Assembly: GCA_964358175.1 (NCBI GenBank)
Contig: CAYHOI010000014.1
Coordinates: forward strand, 1 to 27,032
DNA length: 27,032 nucleotides
Direction of reading: 5' to 3'
Source of the DNA: CAYHOI01 sp964358175
GTDB lineage: Bacteria; Margulisbacteria; Riflemargulisbacteria; GWF2-35-9
In this document: positions 14,206-22,356 of the stretch, piece after piece
Layout: each line of letters starts with the position of its first letter
How positions within the stretch are numbered: position 1 is the first letter of the stretch
Notes under the pieces: model-generated
Seen by the model: the letters and a program-made list of their open reading frames with translations, nothing else
Databases searched by the model: none
Told to the model about the DNA's origin: nothing
Position numbers and translations under genes: made by a program

Positions 14206-15210
14206 GTGGTTGAGCGCATTACCGGAAAAAGAAAGGCTGCTTTATTGCTTCTTGCGCTTGGCAAGGATCCCACGGTACATCTTTTAAAACAACTCAAGGA
14301 TGAGGAAGTAGAAGAGCTTACACTCGAGATTGCAAGAATCCAAAAAGTGTCACCTAAAGAGCAGGAAGCTATTATTGAGGAATTCTTTCATGTGACTCGG
14401 GCCCAGACCTACATTTCCAGAGGGGGTATCAAGTTCGCCCAGGAAATTCTTGAGCAGGCTATGGGAAAGGACCGGGCGAATAAGATTATTAGCGGTCTTA
14501 CCACGACCATTCAGTCCATTCCATTCGATTTTCTCGAGAAAGCTGAGCCTATGCATGTCGTGAGATTTATTCAAGATGAACAACCGCAAACCATTGCCTT
14601 GATTTTGGCTTATTTGGATCCCTCGAAGGCGGGCATGATTCTGTCTGGCCTTCCCGAACATGTGCAGCCAGAGGTTGCTCGTAGAATTGCGATGATGGAT
14701 CAGACGCCGCCGGAGATTGTTCGGCAGGTCGAAAAAGTGCTCGAAGCCAAAATGGCCTCCTACATTGTGCAAGACTTTTCCAGTACGGGAGGCGTGAAAT
14801 CGCTAGTCGATGTGATTAACCGTGTGGATCGTCCCACGGAAAAGAAGATTCTGGATTACCTGGAGGGTGTTGACGAAACGCTTGCAAATGAGATAAAGAA
14901 TTTGATGTTTGTTTTCGAAGATATTCTCAAATTGGATGATCGGACTATTCAGCGAATTCTTCAGGATGTGGACATGAAAGATTTGCCCGTGGCTCTCAAA
15001 ACGGCGAGTGATCAGTTAAAAGACAAAATATTTAAAAACCTGTCAGATCGTGCTGTGGAGACCCTGAAGGAGGAAATGCAGTATTTGGGGCCGGTTCGAG
15101 TGAAACAGGTTGAGGAAGTTCAGCAAAAGATCGTCTATGTGATACGAAATCTGGAAGAAGCTCAGCAAATTACGATTGCACGAGGCGATGAAGCAGAGGA
15201 ATTTATCTAA
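14206..15210 (+). CDS. fliG: Flagellar motor switch protein FliG
   Basis: This 334-residue protein is the rotor component that binds FliF through its N-terminal domain and interacts with the stator through its C-terminal domain. Visible are KRKAALLLLALGKD at the start, VVRFIQDEQPQTIALILAYL near residues 119-138 (the EHPQ motif, here DEQPQ), MFVFEDILKLDDRTIQRIL, and the C-terminal ITIARGDEAEEF, matching the ARG-GEDE torque region. Start is GTG 14206, with GGAGG (14193-14197) 8 nt upstream. It follows fliF by 3 nt. No internal disruption is seen. Confidence 0.96.
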   Translation: MVERITGKRKAALLLLALGKDPTVHLLKQLKDEEVEELTLEIARIQKVSPKEQEAIIEEFFHVTRAQTYISRGGIKFAQEILEQAMGKDRANKIISGLTTTIQSIPFDFLEKAEPMHVVRFIQDEQPQTIALILAYLDPSKAGMILSGLPEHVQPEVARRIAMMDQTPPEIVRQVEKVLEAKMASYIVQDFSSTGGVKSLVDVINRVDRPTEKKILDYLEGVDETLANEIKNLMFVFEDILKLDDRTIQRILQDVDMKDLPVALKTASDQLKDKIFKNLSDRAVETLKEEMQYLGPVRVKQVEEVQQKIVYVIRNLEEAQQITIARGDEAEEFI

Positions 15211-15910
15211 ATTGAGCCGCTTTCTTAAAACTGAGGATTTGGTCGCCCATCATATGAATTCGATTGCCCCGTCTCTTTCTATCTTTTACAAAGAGGATCA
15301 TATCGTCGAACTTCTGAGGCGTGGAGAAGATATTGCAGAACATCTGATGAAAGAACGTGACCTTTTGGAAAATGGCTTTCGGGACGATATATCGAGAATG
15401 CGTCAGGAAGTAATGGAAGAGTTGGAGCTTGTTCGACAGGATGCCTACAAAGAGGGTCTAAAAAAGGCACGAGAGGATATGCAAAAGGAGTTTGCAACAG
15501 TGCTGGAGTTTGTTTCGCAAAGCCGGCAAAATATTGAGGAGAAGCACAAGCAGTTGCTTCGAGAATCTGAAGAAGAGATGGTAGAGCTTTGCCTCACAAT
15601 AGCCGAAAAACTAGTTCAGTCTGAGTTAAAGGAGAATCGCCCCTTTTTTACTCAAATTCTTCGGTCACTTTTGCGACAGATTACGGATCAGAAAAGGGTT
15701 GTCATGCATGTTAATCCGAAGGATTACGAACTGATACAAGAGGAAATGGACTCTCTTCGGCGAGAACTTGGTCATGTGAAGGAATTTACTGTCGAGAAGA
15801 ATTCTGCGATTACCACCGGGGGTGTTGTTTTTGATATGGAATCGGGGATATTGGATGCTCAACTAGAGTCTCAAATTTTGTTGATTCGAAGTGCACTTAA
15901 AAATGGGTAG
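15188..15910 (+). CDS. fliH: Flagellar assembly protein FliH
   Basis: FliH binds the export ATPase FliI and tethers it to the C-ring. The protein is about 240 residues, mostly Glu/Lys/Arg-rich alpha helix. A predicted coiled coil from about residue 35 to 130 includes LRRGEDIAEHL and EEKHKQLLRESEEEMVELCL, followed by a conserved C-terminal globular part with VVMHVNPKDYELI and ITTGGVVFDMESGILDAQLE, typical of FliH/YscL and V-ATPase E-like proteins. The start is uncertain. ATG 15188 overlaps fliG by 23 nt. TTG 15212, directly after the fliG stop with AGAGGA 11 nt upstream, is a credible alternative. Confidence 0.88.
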   Translation: MKQRNLSKLSRFLKTEDLVAHHMNSIAPSLSIFYKEDHIVELLRRGEDIAEHLMKERDLLENGFRDDISRMRQEVMEELELVRQDAYKEGLKKAREDMQKEFATVLEFVSQSRQNIEEKHKQLLRESEEEMVELCLTIAEKLVQSELKENRPFFTQILRSLLRQITDQKRVVMHVNPKDYELIQEEMDSLRRELGHVKEFTVEKNSAITTGGVVFDMESGILDAQLESQILLIRSALKNG

Positions 15911-17219
15911 CATCTCGCTCGCAGGGTATAGCCAAAAGGTTTTGGTAGCCCGAACAATTATTCAGCAGGGACGTGTTTTAGATATTGTAGGTCTTGTTAT
16001 TGGCGCGACAGGCCCATTGGCTCCTGTGGGAGAAATGTGTCGTATCATTAGTCGACGAACCAAGCAGGTGACTCTAGCAGAAATCGTAGGTTTTCGCGAA
16101 GATAAAATCCTGCTGATGCCTCTGGGAGAGATGGCAGGGATCAGCTCAGGGGACATTGTGGAGTCCACAGGAGACAGTTTGCGAATAAAGGTCTCAGATA
16201 GCTGTCTGGGGCGAGTTTTCTCTGGGCTGGGTGATCCTATCGATGATTTGCCGGAAATTCTTCCAGATAACAGTGTGCCAGTTTATGCAATACCCCCCAA
16301 TCCCCTCAAACGAAAACGAATCAAAGAACCGCTCAGCGTCGGAGTGAAGGCCATTGATGGTTGTTTAACCATTGGTCGAGGGCAACGTATTGGAATTTTT
16401 GCAGGATCTGGCGTAGGGAAATCTACCTTGATGGGAATGATTGCCAGAAATACAGAGGCAGATGTGAATGTGATTGCGCTGATCGGAGAACGAGGGCGCG
16501 AGGTGAAGGAGTTTATTGAAAACTCCCTTGGTGAAGAGGGGCTGAAGCGATCCGTTGTGGTTGTGGCAACCTCGGATCAGCCTGCACTCATTCGAGTGAA
16601 AGGAGCCTTTGTCGCAACCGCCATTGCGGAGTACTTTCGGGATCAGGGAAAAAACGTGCTTCTGATGATGGACTCCATTACCCGGTTTTCAATGGCTCAA
16701 CGAGAGATAGGCCTCACCATTAACGAGCCGCCGACGACCAAGGGTTATCCGCCGTCTGTGTTTGCCATGATGCCACGTCTTCTCGAGCGTGCAGGAACCA
16801 GCGATGTGGGAAGTATTACTGGCATATATACTGTCTTGGTGGATTCGGATGATATGAATGAGCCTATTGCAGATACGGCCAGAAGTATTCTCGATGGGCA
16901 TATTGTACTTGACCGTAAGATAGCTGCAAAGAATATTTGGCCGGCCATTGATGTACTCAATAGTGTGAGTCGAGTGATGCCAGAGGTGGTTTCCAAGGAG
17001 CATTTGAGGGCAAACTATGCCCTCAGGGAACTCATGGCCACCTATCGGGAGGCTGAGGATTTGATCAACATTGGTGCCTATGTGGAGGGGAGCAACCCCA
17101 AGATTGATAAGGCAAAAAAAATGATTGATTCTATTTTGAACTATTTACGTCAATCCGTGGAAGATAAGCATTCCTTTGAGGATGAGGTGAATGTGTTGGT
17201 AAACACGTTCAAGGGGTAG
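15903..17219 (+). CDS. fliI: Flagellum-specific ATP synthase FliI
   Basis: This 438-residue F1-beta-like ATPase energises or primes type III export of flagellar subunits at the inner-membrane export gate. It shows Walker A GIFAGSGVGKSTLMGMI, IGERGREVKEFIE with the catalytic Glu, Walker B NVLLMMDSITRFSMAQREI, and GEPPTTKGYPPSVF-like NEPPTTKGYPPSVFAMMPRL, as in FliI/YscN. The N-terminal beta barrel (about residues 1-85) and the C-terminal helical domain are intact. I start at ATG 15903, which overlaps the fliH stop by 8 nt; a GTG at 15891 is also in frame. It is followed by fliJ after 20 nt. Confidence 0.97.
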   Translation: MGSISLAGYSQKVLVARTIIQQGRVLDIVGLVIGATGPLAPVGEMCRIISRRTKQVTLAEIVGFREDKILLMPLGEMAGISSGDIVESTGDSLRIKVSDSCLGRVFSGLGDPIDDLPEILPDNSVPVYAIPPNPLKRKRIKEPLSVGVKAIDGCLTIGRGQRIGIFAGSGVGKSTLMGMIARNTEADVNVIALIGERGREVKEFIENSLGEEGLKRSVVVVATSDQPALIRVKGAFVATAIAEYFRDQGKNVLLMMDSITRFSMAQREIGLTINEPPTTKGYPPSVFAMMPRLLERAGTSDVGSITGIYTVLVDSDDMNEPIADTARSILDGHIVLDRKIAAKNIWPAIDVLNSVSRVMPEVVSKEHLRANYALRELMATYREAEDLINIGAYVEGSNPKIDKAKKMIDSILNYLRQSVEDKHSFEDEVNVLVNTFKG

Positions 17220-17239
17220 TATACTCGCAACGAATATAG

Positions 17240-17683
17240 ATGAAAAAATTTGTATTCAATCTTCAACGGCTTCTTACACTAAAGGAGCAAAAGGGGGATC
17301 TTCTAAGACAAGAGCTTAGCCGGTTGGTCTTTAAACGAGGGCAACACGAGCATGTGAAGTTCTATTATGAAAATAGCATGGCGACCGTTTTCGATAAAAT
17401 GAGAAATCAAACCCAGTTCAGCGGTGAGGATCGGGAACAATCTGAGCGCCATGTTTCGAGTATCCGAGATGAGATTTATCGCCAAAAGATTATTCTTCAA
17501 GAGTACGATCTCAAGATTGAAAAAAAACGACAGGAAATCATTGAAAACCGAAAAGAAGTGAAGACCATGGAGCGACTCAGAGAGCAAAAACTGGAGGAGT
17601 ATCGCTATGAGGTCATGGTCGACGAACGGCGTTTGATGGATGAAATTGCTACTCGACGCCCATTGAGAGTTATGGGCGAGTAA
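17240..17683 (+). CDS. fliJ: Flagellar export protein FliJ
   Basis: This 147-residue highly charged coiled-coil protein starts MKKFVFNLQRLLTLKEQKGD, the usual FliJ beginning (F-x-L-Q-x-L-L-x-x-R/K). Long helices continue to about residue 130. FliJ is the central stalk of the FliI ATPase ring and a chaperone escort. Sequence conservation in this family is low, so the call rests on the N-terminus, size, coiled coil and position directly after fliI. No Shine-Dalgarno is obvious. Its 3' end overlaps the convergent gspE-like gene by 14 bp. Confidence 0.9.
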   Translation: MKKFVFNLQRLLTLKEQKGDLLRQELSRLVFKRGQHEHVKFYYENSMATVFDKMRNQTQFSGEDREQSERHVSSIRDEIYRQKIILQEYDLKIEKKRQEIIENRKEVKTMERLREQKLEEYRYEVMVDERRLMDEIATRRPLRVMGE

Positions 17684-18632
17684 TTCCCTTCTTGAGGTGC
17701 TCTTTCCACTCTGAATCCATAAGCAGAAGCTCAAAGTGACCGATACGCCCACTATGGGCTTGATGGGACGATTTGAGCAAACGCTGATTGTAGATGGCCT
17801 TCAGGCTGTCGGCGAGCAGAATAGGACTGATTCCAAATTCGATGAAACGATTGAGTGTTGTTGCGGCATCACTGGTATGAAGCGTTGCGAAAACAAGGTG
17901 GCCAGTTAGTGCGGCGCGAACCGTAATTTCTGCTGTTTCCTTGTCGCGTATTTCACCCAGCAGGATGATGTCGGGATCATGGCGAAGAACCGCACGCAAC
18001 ACCTTGGCGAAGGTGAGGCCTGCTCCTTCGTTTACCTGAATTTGAGTTAGTCCCGAGAATTGATATTCGATGGGATCTTCGATGGAAAGGATATGCAGAT
18101 GAGGGTTTTGTCGATAAAGCTCGGAGATCATTGCGTAGAGGGTAGTGGTTTTCCCGCTACCTGTTGGCCCGGTACAAAGGATTAAGCCTTCTTTGTTTCC
18201 CAGAAGGGTTAACGTGTCTTGAACCATTTGCTCATCCATGCCTAAATGAAATAAGGAGGGGATCGATTCGCGGGGAGCTAAAATTCGAATGACTACGCTT
18301 TCTCCGAACAAGCTCGGCACAATGGATACGCGCATATCTCGTTTGCTTTGTCGGATAGAAAGTTCTGTTCTTCCGTCTTGAGGCTCGCTGTAAGAAGAGG
18401 CTCCGATATTAAAGAGAACCTTGATTCGATTCAGAATAGAAGAGTAGTCTGAAGTCTCAATACATTCGATATCCTCAAGGTCGCCGTGAATGCGAAATTG
18501 AACCCGAACCCCTTCCTGTTGAGGGTGAAAATGGATATCACTTACGGCGCGGTCTACCGCTCTTTCTATCAGATGGTTAAGGAAATAGACGGGGTTAGAG
18601 TCCACGGAGCAAAATAGATTTTGCATAAACAT
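17670..18632 (-). CDS. GspE/PilB-type secretion ATPase, minimal form
   Basis: This protein of about 320 residues belongs to the type II secretion/type IV pilus assembly ATPase family. Present are the N2 domain with RAVSDIHFHPQ and VRVQFRIHGDLED, Walker A GPTGSGKTTTLYAMI, the Asp box LSIEDPIEYQ, Walker B DIILLGEIRDKETAEI, and the His box GHLVFATLHTSDA. Missing are the N-terminal MshEN/GspE-N1 domain and the four-cysteine zinc loop normally between QRL and GRIGxxE; here QRLLKSSHQAHSGRIGHFELL runs straight through with no Cys pair. I take ATG 18632 (MFMQNL) within the aroE 3' end; GTG at about 18602 is also possible. Partner pilus or secretion genes are not in the window. It may be functional in a reduced pilus/competence system, or a domain-eroded copy. 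Confidence 0.85.
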   Translation of the reverse strand: MFMQNLFCSVDSNPVYFLNHLIERAVDRAVSDIHFHPQQEGVRVQFRIHGDLEDIECIETSDYSSILNRIKVLFNIGASSYSEPQDGRTELSIRQSKRDMRVSIVPSLFGESVVIRILAPRESIPSLFHLGMDEQMVQDTLTLLGNKEGLILCTGPTGSGKTTTLYAMISELYRQNPHLHILSIEDPIEYQFSGLTQIQVNEGAGLTFAKVLRAVLRHDPDIILLGEIRDKETAEITVRAALTGHLVFATLHTSDAATTLNRFIEFGISPILLADSLKAIYNQRLLKSSHQAHSGRIGHFELLLMDSEWKEHLKKGITRP

Positions 18633-19428
18633 AGTCAAGCTGTTTGCCGAACCAAAAAGACTGAGCCAGTATCCCTTGCCCGACCAGCATGCCAAGACCA
18701 TTACACGTCGGCAGACCACGCTCTCTGGCAAGACGAAGAAGCTTGGTTTCTGCGGGAACATAGATAATATCAACAACCGGGGTGTTGGGGTTTAATAGTG
18801 CCAGATCTTCTTCTGAAAGGATGCTCATATCCAGAGTAGCTTCCATGCCAACAGGAGTGGCGTTAACAACCAGATCGATACGGGGAAGCACAGTTTTCAG
18901 ATCAGATTCTATGACCGTCATAGGGAGTTCCGAAAAGTTTAACGAGAGAAGGTGACATTTTTCTGTGTCTGTGTCATAGACGTTAATCTGTTTTACGCCA
19001 GCCTCTCCTGCTGCGTATACGATGGCTCGGGAGGCTCCTCCGGCTCCTAATACGAGGATATTCAACCCCTCCATTGAGAGGTTTAATTCTTCTTTAAGCA
19101 TCATCGTAAAACCTGGTGCATCTGTGTTAGTGCCAAGCAGTTTCCCGTTAATATTCTTAACCGTATTCACAGCACCAATTTTCCTGACGACTGTCCGATG
19201 AGAATGATCATCAAGAAAAGAAACAATACTCTCTTTGTAAGGAACCGTGACGTTAAAGCCCGCGAATGTTCTGCCTTTAACCCAGAAACTCAGCTCCTGT
19301 GGGGCAAGGGGCACGGAGGTGTAGTCGGCAGCAATACCCTCTTTTTCAAAAAAAGTGTTGTGTAGCAACGGTGAAAGCGAATAACCCAGTGGATAGCCAA
19401 TCACAGCGTAGTGTTGAAGGGGGTCCAT
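18595..19428 (-). CDS. aroE: Shikimate dehydrogenase
   Basis: AroE reduces 3-dehydroshikimate to shikimate with NADPH in the aromatic amino acid pathway. The 277-residue protein shows YSLSPLLHNTFF (shikimate-binding SLSPxxHN), GFNVTVPYKE with the catalytic Lys, GAVNTV, TNTDAPGF with the catalytic Asp, the nucleotide-binding loop VLGAGGASRAIVYA, NATPVGM, and near the end GLGMLVGQGILAQSFWFG. I start at ATG 19428, which overlaps the corA stop as TAATG; GTG 19437 would add three residues. Its 3' end overlaps the ATPase gene, so the corA-aroE-gspE order is a tight operon of functionally unrelated genes. Confidence 0.95.
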   Translation of the reverse strand: MDPLQHYAVIGYPLGYSLSPLLHNTFFEKEGIAADYTSVPLAPQELSFWVKGRTFAGFNVTVPYKESIVSFLDDHSHRTVVRKIGAVNTVKNINGKLLGTNTDAPGFTMMLKEELNLSMEGLNILVLGAGGASRAIVYAAGEAGVKQINVYDTDTEKCHLLSLNFSELPMTVIESDLKTVLPRIDLVVNATPVGMEATLDMSILSEEDLALLNPNTPVVDIIYVPAETKLLRLARERGLPTCNGLGMLVGQGILAQSFWFGKQLDYVYAKSILLRGL

Positions 19429-20510
19429 TAGAGCCACCGATGCCGCCTAAAGTAGAGCAACATGGAAATCGTTACGGTCAGCATGATAGCAATCACCAAG
19501 GGGTACCCAGCATGCCATTCCAGTTCAGGCATGTGTTTGAAGTTCATGCCATAAAAGCTGGCAATGAATCCAAGGGGAATAAAGATGGTTGAAATCATGG
19601 TCAGCACTTTCATGATTTCATTGAGCTTATTGCTGATGCTGGAAAGATACATGTCGAATAGTCCAGAAACCATATCTCTGCAGGTCTCTACAATCTCGAT
19701 GACTTGAATGGTATGGTCGTAGACGTCTCGAAGAAAGATCTTTGTCGAGTCTTCAATCAGCTCGGAGTCTGTGCGAAGAAGGCCGCTAATGACTTCTCGT
19801 AGCGGCCAGATGGATTTGCGAAGAAAAATCATTTTTTGCTTGAGCCGATGCAGGTGTTCCATTGTTTTAGGTTGCGGATTTCTGATGACGTGATTCTCTA
19901 GGACTTCAATCTTCTCGCCCATTTCCTCGAGAATGACGAAATAGTTGTCCACGATGGCATCGATGAGGGAGTAAGCCAGATAATCTGCGCCCAGTTTGCA
20001 GATTTTTCCCTTGTTTGCGCGAATACGTTCACGAACGGCACCGAAAACATCCCCATCCTTATCTTCTTGAAAGGAGATGACCAGGTTGTTCGCGATGATG
20101 AAAGAAACTTGCTCGATCTCAATATCTTGTTTATCTGCCCCGAAATAAAGCATTTTCAGAACCACGAATAAGTAACTGTCGAGATCTTCAAACTTTGGAC
20201 GCTGTGTAATGTTGACTATATCTTCAAGGATGAGCGGGTGCAAGCCGACCCATTTCGCAACTTCTTGCATGATCAGATTGTCGGAAAGACTATCAATGTT
20301 GATCCAGGTCACCGAGGATTCGCTACGGTAAGGAAGAGCCTCTTCGAAGGAGGAGAGTTCTTTTTCTGTGAGGGTTGTTTCGTTGAAGTTGAACAGGGTA
20401 ATTTTTGTGGGTTTGGGGGAAGCATCTCCTGTGTAAACAGGCGTTCCAGGCTCAAGGCCTGCTGCCTGGGAGCTTCGTTTGACAAGATTCTTAAGCATGC
20501 TGTATCGCAT
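19428..20510 (-). CDS. corA: CorA family magnesium/cobalt transporter
   Basis: This 360-residue protein has a large cytoplasmic N-terminal domain with WINIDSLSD and HPLILEDIVNITQRPKFEDLD, a long stalk helix, and two C-terminal membrane helices (about residues 298-318 and 333-351). The universal YGMNFKHMPE selectivity signature lies between them. It forms a pentameric Mg2+ (or Co2+/Ni2+) channel in the inner membrane. The positively charged end LYFRRHRW is typical. The ATG at 20510 has no Shine-Dalgarno, and a -10 box lies just upstream, so translation may be leaderless. It is the first gene of the corA-aroE-gspE operon. Confidence 0.96.
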   Translation of the reverse strand: MRYSMLKNLVKRSSQAAGLEPGTPVYTGDASPKPTKITLFNFNETTLTEKELSSFEEALPYRSESSVTWINIDSLSDNLIMQEVAKWVGLHPLILEDIVNITQRPKFEDLDSYLFVVLKMLYFGADKQDIEIEQVSFIIANNLVISFQEDKDGDVFGAVRERIRANKGKICKLGADYLAYSLIDAIVDNYFVILEEMGEKIEVLENHVIRNPQPKTMEHLHRLKQKMIFLRKSIWPLREVISGLLRTDSELIEDSTKIFLRDVYDHTIQVIEIVETCRDMVSGLFDMYLSSISNKLNEIMKVLTMISTIFIPLGFIASFYGMNFKHMPELEWHAGYPLVIAIMLTVTISMLLYFRRHRWL

Positions 20511-20518
20511 AAGACTAG

Positions 20519-20547
20519 ATCATATCAAACTTGGCTTGATTGCACAA
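20519..20547 (-). promoter_or_regulatory. Candidate promoter of corA
   Basis: On the minus strand TTGTGC (20547-20542, 3/6) and TATGAT (20524-20519, 5/6) are 17 bp apart. The -10 ends 8 nt before the corA ATG, so transcription would begin at or within two bases of the start codon. The -35 is weak. Confidence 0.4.
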
Positions 20548-20574
20548 AGGCTCTGGGGAGAGATAGTACGATAA

Positions 20575-21312
20575 TCAGCTTGAAGCACCGAATGATGATC
20601 TGAGTGTCTTCTTGAACGCCCCTGCAAATGTAGTAACTTTTATCGCGTAGGCCTTAGTGGCAGGGCTTGGATTTTTCGTCTTTGCTTGCTTAGAACCACC
20701 ATTATACCCTCTTAGCATTTTCCCCGTGTCAGAATTTTCTTGGTAAAGCTTAACCAGATAAACGATTCCAAAAAGCAGGTTCAGATCTTCATTCATGAAG
20801 AAATTTGCTATTGTTTTTTTCTCTGCTACATTCAACGGAAGGCGCGAATCATATTTTGCAATGGCTTCAATGTCTGGGTGAACGCCACCCTTTAAGGCAC
20901 TAAGAGGAATTCGGGATGTATCCGATATCTCGAAGATTAAATTATGAATCTTGATTAACATTTCCGAGTTTTTTGAAGAGACATTAGTTTGATTTTTATT
21001 GAGTACTGCCTCTCTTAACATCCTTGCAATTTGTATCCCCGTTGCCGGACCAATTTGCATTAGACCCGAGCCATATTCCTCTTTAATGGTGCGAAGAGCA
21101 TTTGGGTTAAAGGAGCTTTCTGCCATGATGACGCCAAGAACGTACCATTTAAAATCAAGGGGCAGAGGTATGAGTTTTGAAATTGATGCTAGGATAACGT
21201 CAATTTTTGGGATTAGTTTTGCTATTTTTGACTGAATGGCTGGCGATAGTTTTTGGGCTTGATCTGATTGAGGATTAATAGGTCGTGATTGGCGGCTTAC
21301 TTTTTGAGACAT
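20575..21312 (-). CDS. Soluble lytic transglycosylase-like (SLT) protein
   Basis: This 245-residue protein has an SLT/goose-lysozyme-like domain: LGVIMAESSFNPNA with catalytic Glu65, GSGLMQIGPATG (81-92), NEDLNLLFGIVYLVKLYQ, and MLRGYNGGSK. The family cleaves peptidoglycan to 1,6-anhydromuropeptides, so the protein should act in the periplasm. However, no Sec signal peptide or lipobox is seen; the N-terminus is polar (SQKVSRQSRPINPQ). The start is ATG 21312, behind a run of eight G (minus strand) serving as ribosome site; an in-frame TTG at 21357 would not add a signal peptide either. Non-classical export (for example via a flagellar or other type III route) is possible but only inferred. Confidence 0.82.
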   Translation of the reverse strand: MSQKVSRQSRPINPQSDQAQKLSPAIQSKIAKLIPKIDVILASISKLIPLPLDFKWYVLGVIMAESSFNPNALRTIKEEYGSGLMQIGPATGIQIARMLREAVLNKNQTNVSSKNSEMLIKIHNLIFEISDTSRIPLSALKGGVHPDIEAIAKYDSRLPLNVAEKKTIANFFMNEDLNLLFGIVYLVKLYQENSDTGKMLRGYNGGSKQAKTKNPSPATKAYAIKVTTFAGAFKKTLRSSFGASS

Positions 21313-21377
21313 GATTCCCCCCCCTGCATAACGAAGTATATTTGAAGTATTCCCCAAAACGAGGGGTATTAAACCTG

Positions 21378-21887
21378 TTATTTGCGAAAGCGTTCAGGGA
21401 GCAGATTTTTGACAGGAATAGAGGGAGAGATTTTCTGATAAGCTTTATAGAACCAGGACTTTTCACAAGAGAGTTGAAGAGGCTTCAAAGGAATCTGAAT
21501 AAGAAGAAGCACTCCCAGCAGGGTGAGTATTAGCCACTTGCCACCATTAAGTGCCATACCTGCATAGTGATTCCACGAGCCGAGAAAACTTTGCCCAAGC
21601 ATGCGAGTGAGCAAATGGCTCAGAAGCTTTAGCCCCAGGAAGGCCAATAGAAAGGTGAGTGCCCAGAGCAGAACATAATCCCAAGAGTTGTGATTGTTGA
21701 CGTTCAGACGAATATGCAATGTCTTATTTAGAAAACGTCCCAGGGCAAGAGAACATGAAAATGCCACAGGAAACGAAAAGGACAGCGCAAGGATGCTGGA
21801 AAGAATATTGAGAAGACCGTGTCGATAGCCATTGTACAGGGATATACCGATGAGTATGGCCACAAAAAGATCAATCAGGCTAATCAC
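21378..21887 (-). CDS. cvpA: CvpA family inner-membrane protein
   Basis: This 169-residue protein has about four hydrophobic segments (residues 4-20, 28-52, 70-92 and 110-130). The N-terminal IDLFVAILIGISLYNGYRHG is the recognisable CvpA/colicin V production pattern (D-hydrophobic-G-x-x-x-G). The family is linked to envelope homeostasis and, in enterobacteria, to colicin V export and the purF operon. Here it directly follows purE by 6 nt, again next to a purine gene. Biochemical function is not established. The tail after residue 135 is polar and basic. Start ATG is the first possible in frame. Confidence 0.8.
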   Translation of the reverse strand: MISLIDLFVAILIGISLYNGYRHGLLNILSSILALSFSFPVAFSCSLALGRFLNKTLHIRLNVNNHNSWDYVLLWALTFLLAFLGLKLLSHLLTRMLGQSFLGSWNHYAGMALNGGKWLILTLLGVLLLIQIPLKPLQLSCEKSWFYKAYQKISPSIPVKNLLPERFRK

Positions 21888-21893
21888 AAAGGG

Positions 21894-22346
21894 TTAACTT
21901 TTGAGGGATTCTTTGAACTCAATGAGCCGTTGGTGCAATTTCTTGTCGGATAGAGCAAGAATCTGTGCAGCGAGGATGGCTGCATTCTGAGCACCGTTGA
22001 TCGCAACCGTGGCGACAGGAACCCCCTTGGGCATTTGAACAATAGAGTAGAGCGAATCCACACCGCCCAAATCAGAAGTTCTAATCGGTACGCCAATGAC
22101 AGGCAGAATCGTATGTCCGGCAATAACTCCTGGAAGATGGGCTGCTTTTCCAGCTCCCGCAATGATGACTTTATAGGTATGAATAGCCTCTTTAGCAATG
22201 GAGGCAACTTTGTCGGGATTGCGATGCGCTGACGCGACGATTTCGTCAAAGGATAAATCAAAAACTTCGAGCTGGGAGGTTGCCTCCTTCATAATCTCTT
22301 TGTCGGAAGCACTCCCCATGATAACCAATACGTCTTTTACGATCAT
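21894..22346 (-). CDS. purE: N5-carboxyaminoimidazole ribonucleotide mutase PurE
   Basis: This 150-residue class I PurE moves the carboxyl group of N5-CAIR to give CAIR in purine synthesis. It shows VLVIMGSASDKEIM (GSxSD phosphate loop), VASAHRNPDKV with the catalytic His, IIAGAGKAAHLPGVIAGHT, PVIGVPIRTSDLGGVDSLYSIVQMP, and GVPVATVAINGAQNAAILAAQIL. Length and motifs are complete. No purK lies beside it. It starts 10 nt after the NRPS stop. A perfect TATAAT overlaps that stop codon, 9 nt before the ATG, and could start transcription locally, although no -35 is recognisable. No Shine-Dalgarno stands out. Confidence 0.96.
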   Translation of the reverse strand: MIVKDVLVIMGSASDKEIMKEATSQLEVFDLSFDEIVASAHRNPDKVASIAKEAIHTYKVIIAGAGKAAHLPGVIAGHTILPVIGVPIRTSDLGGVDSLYSIVQMPKGVPVATVAINGAQNAAILAAQILALSDKKLHQRLIEFKESLKS

Positions 22347-22356
22347 GATAGCTCTA

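Noticed and set aside
18633..18776. Longer GspE-like protein starting at 18776
   Set aside because: The extra 48 residues are an out-of-frame reading of the aroE 3' part, with no secretion ATPase similarity; the family-like sequence begins near SNPVYFLNHLIERAV.
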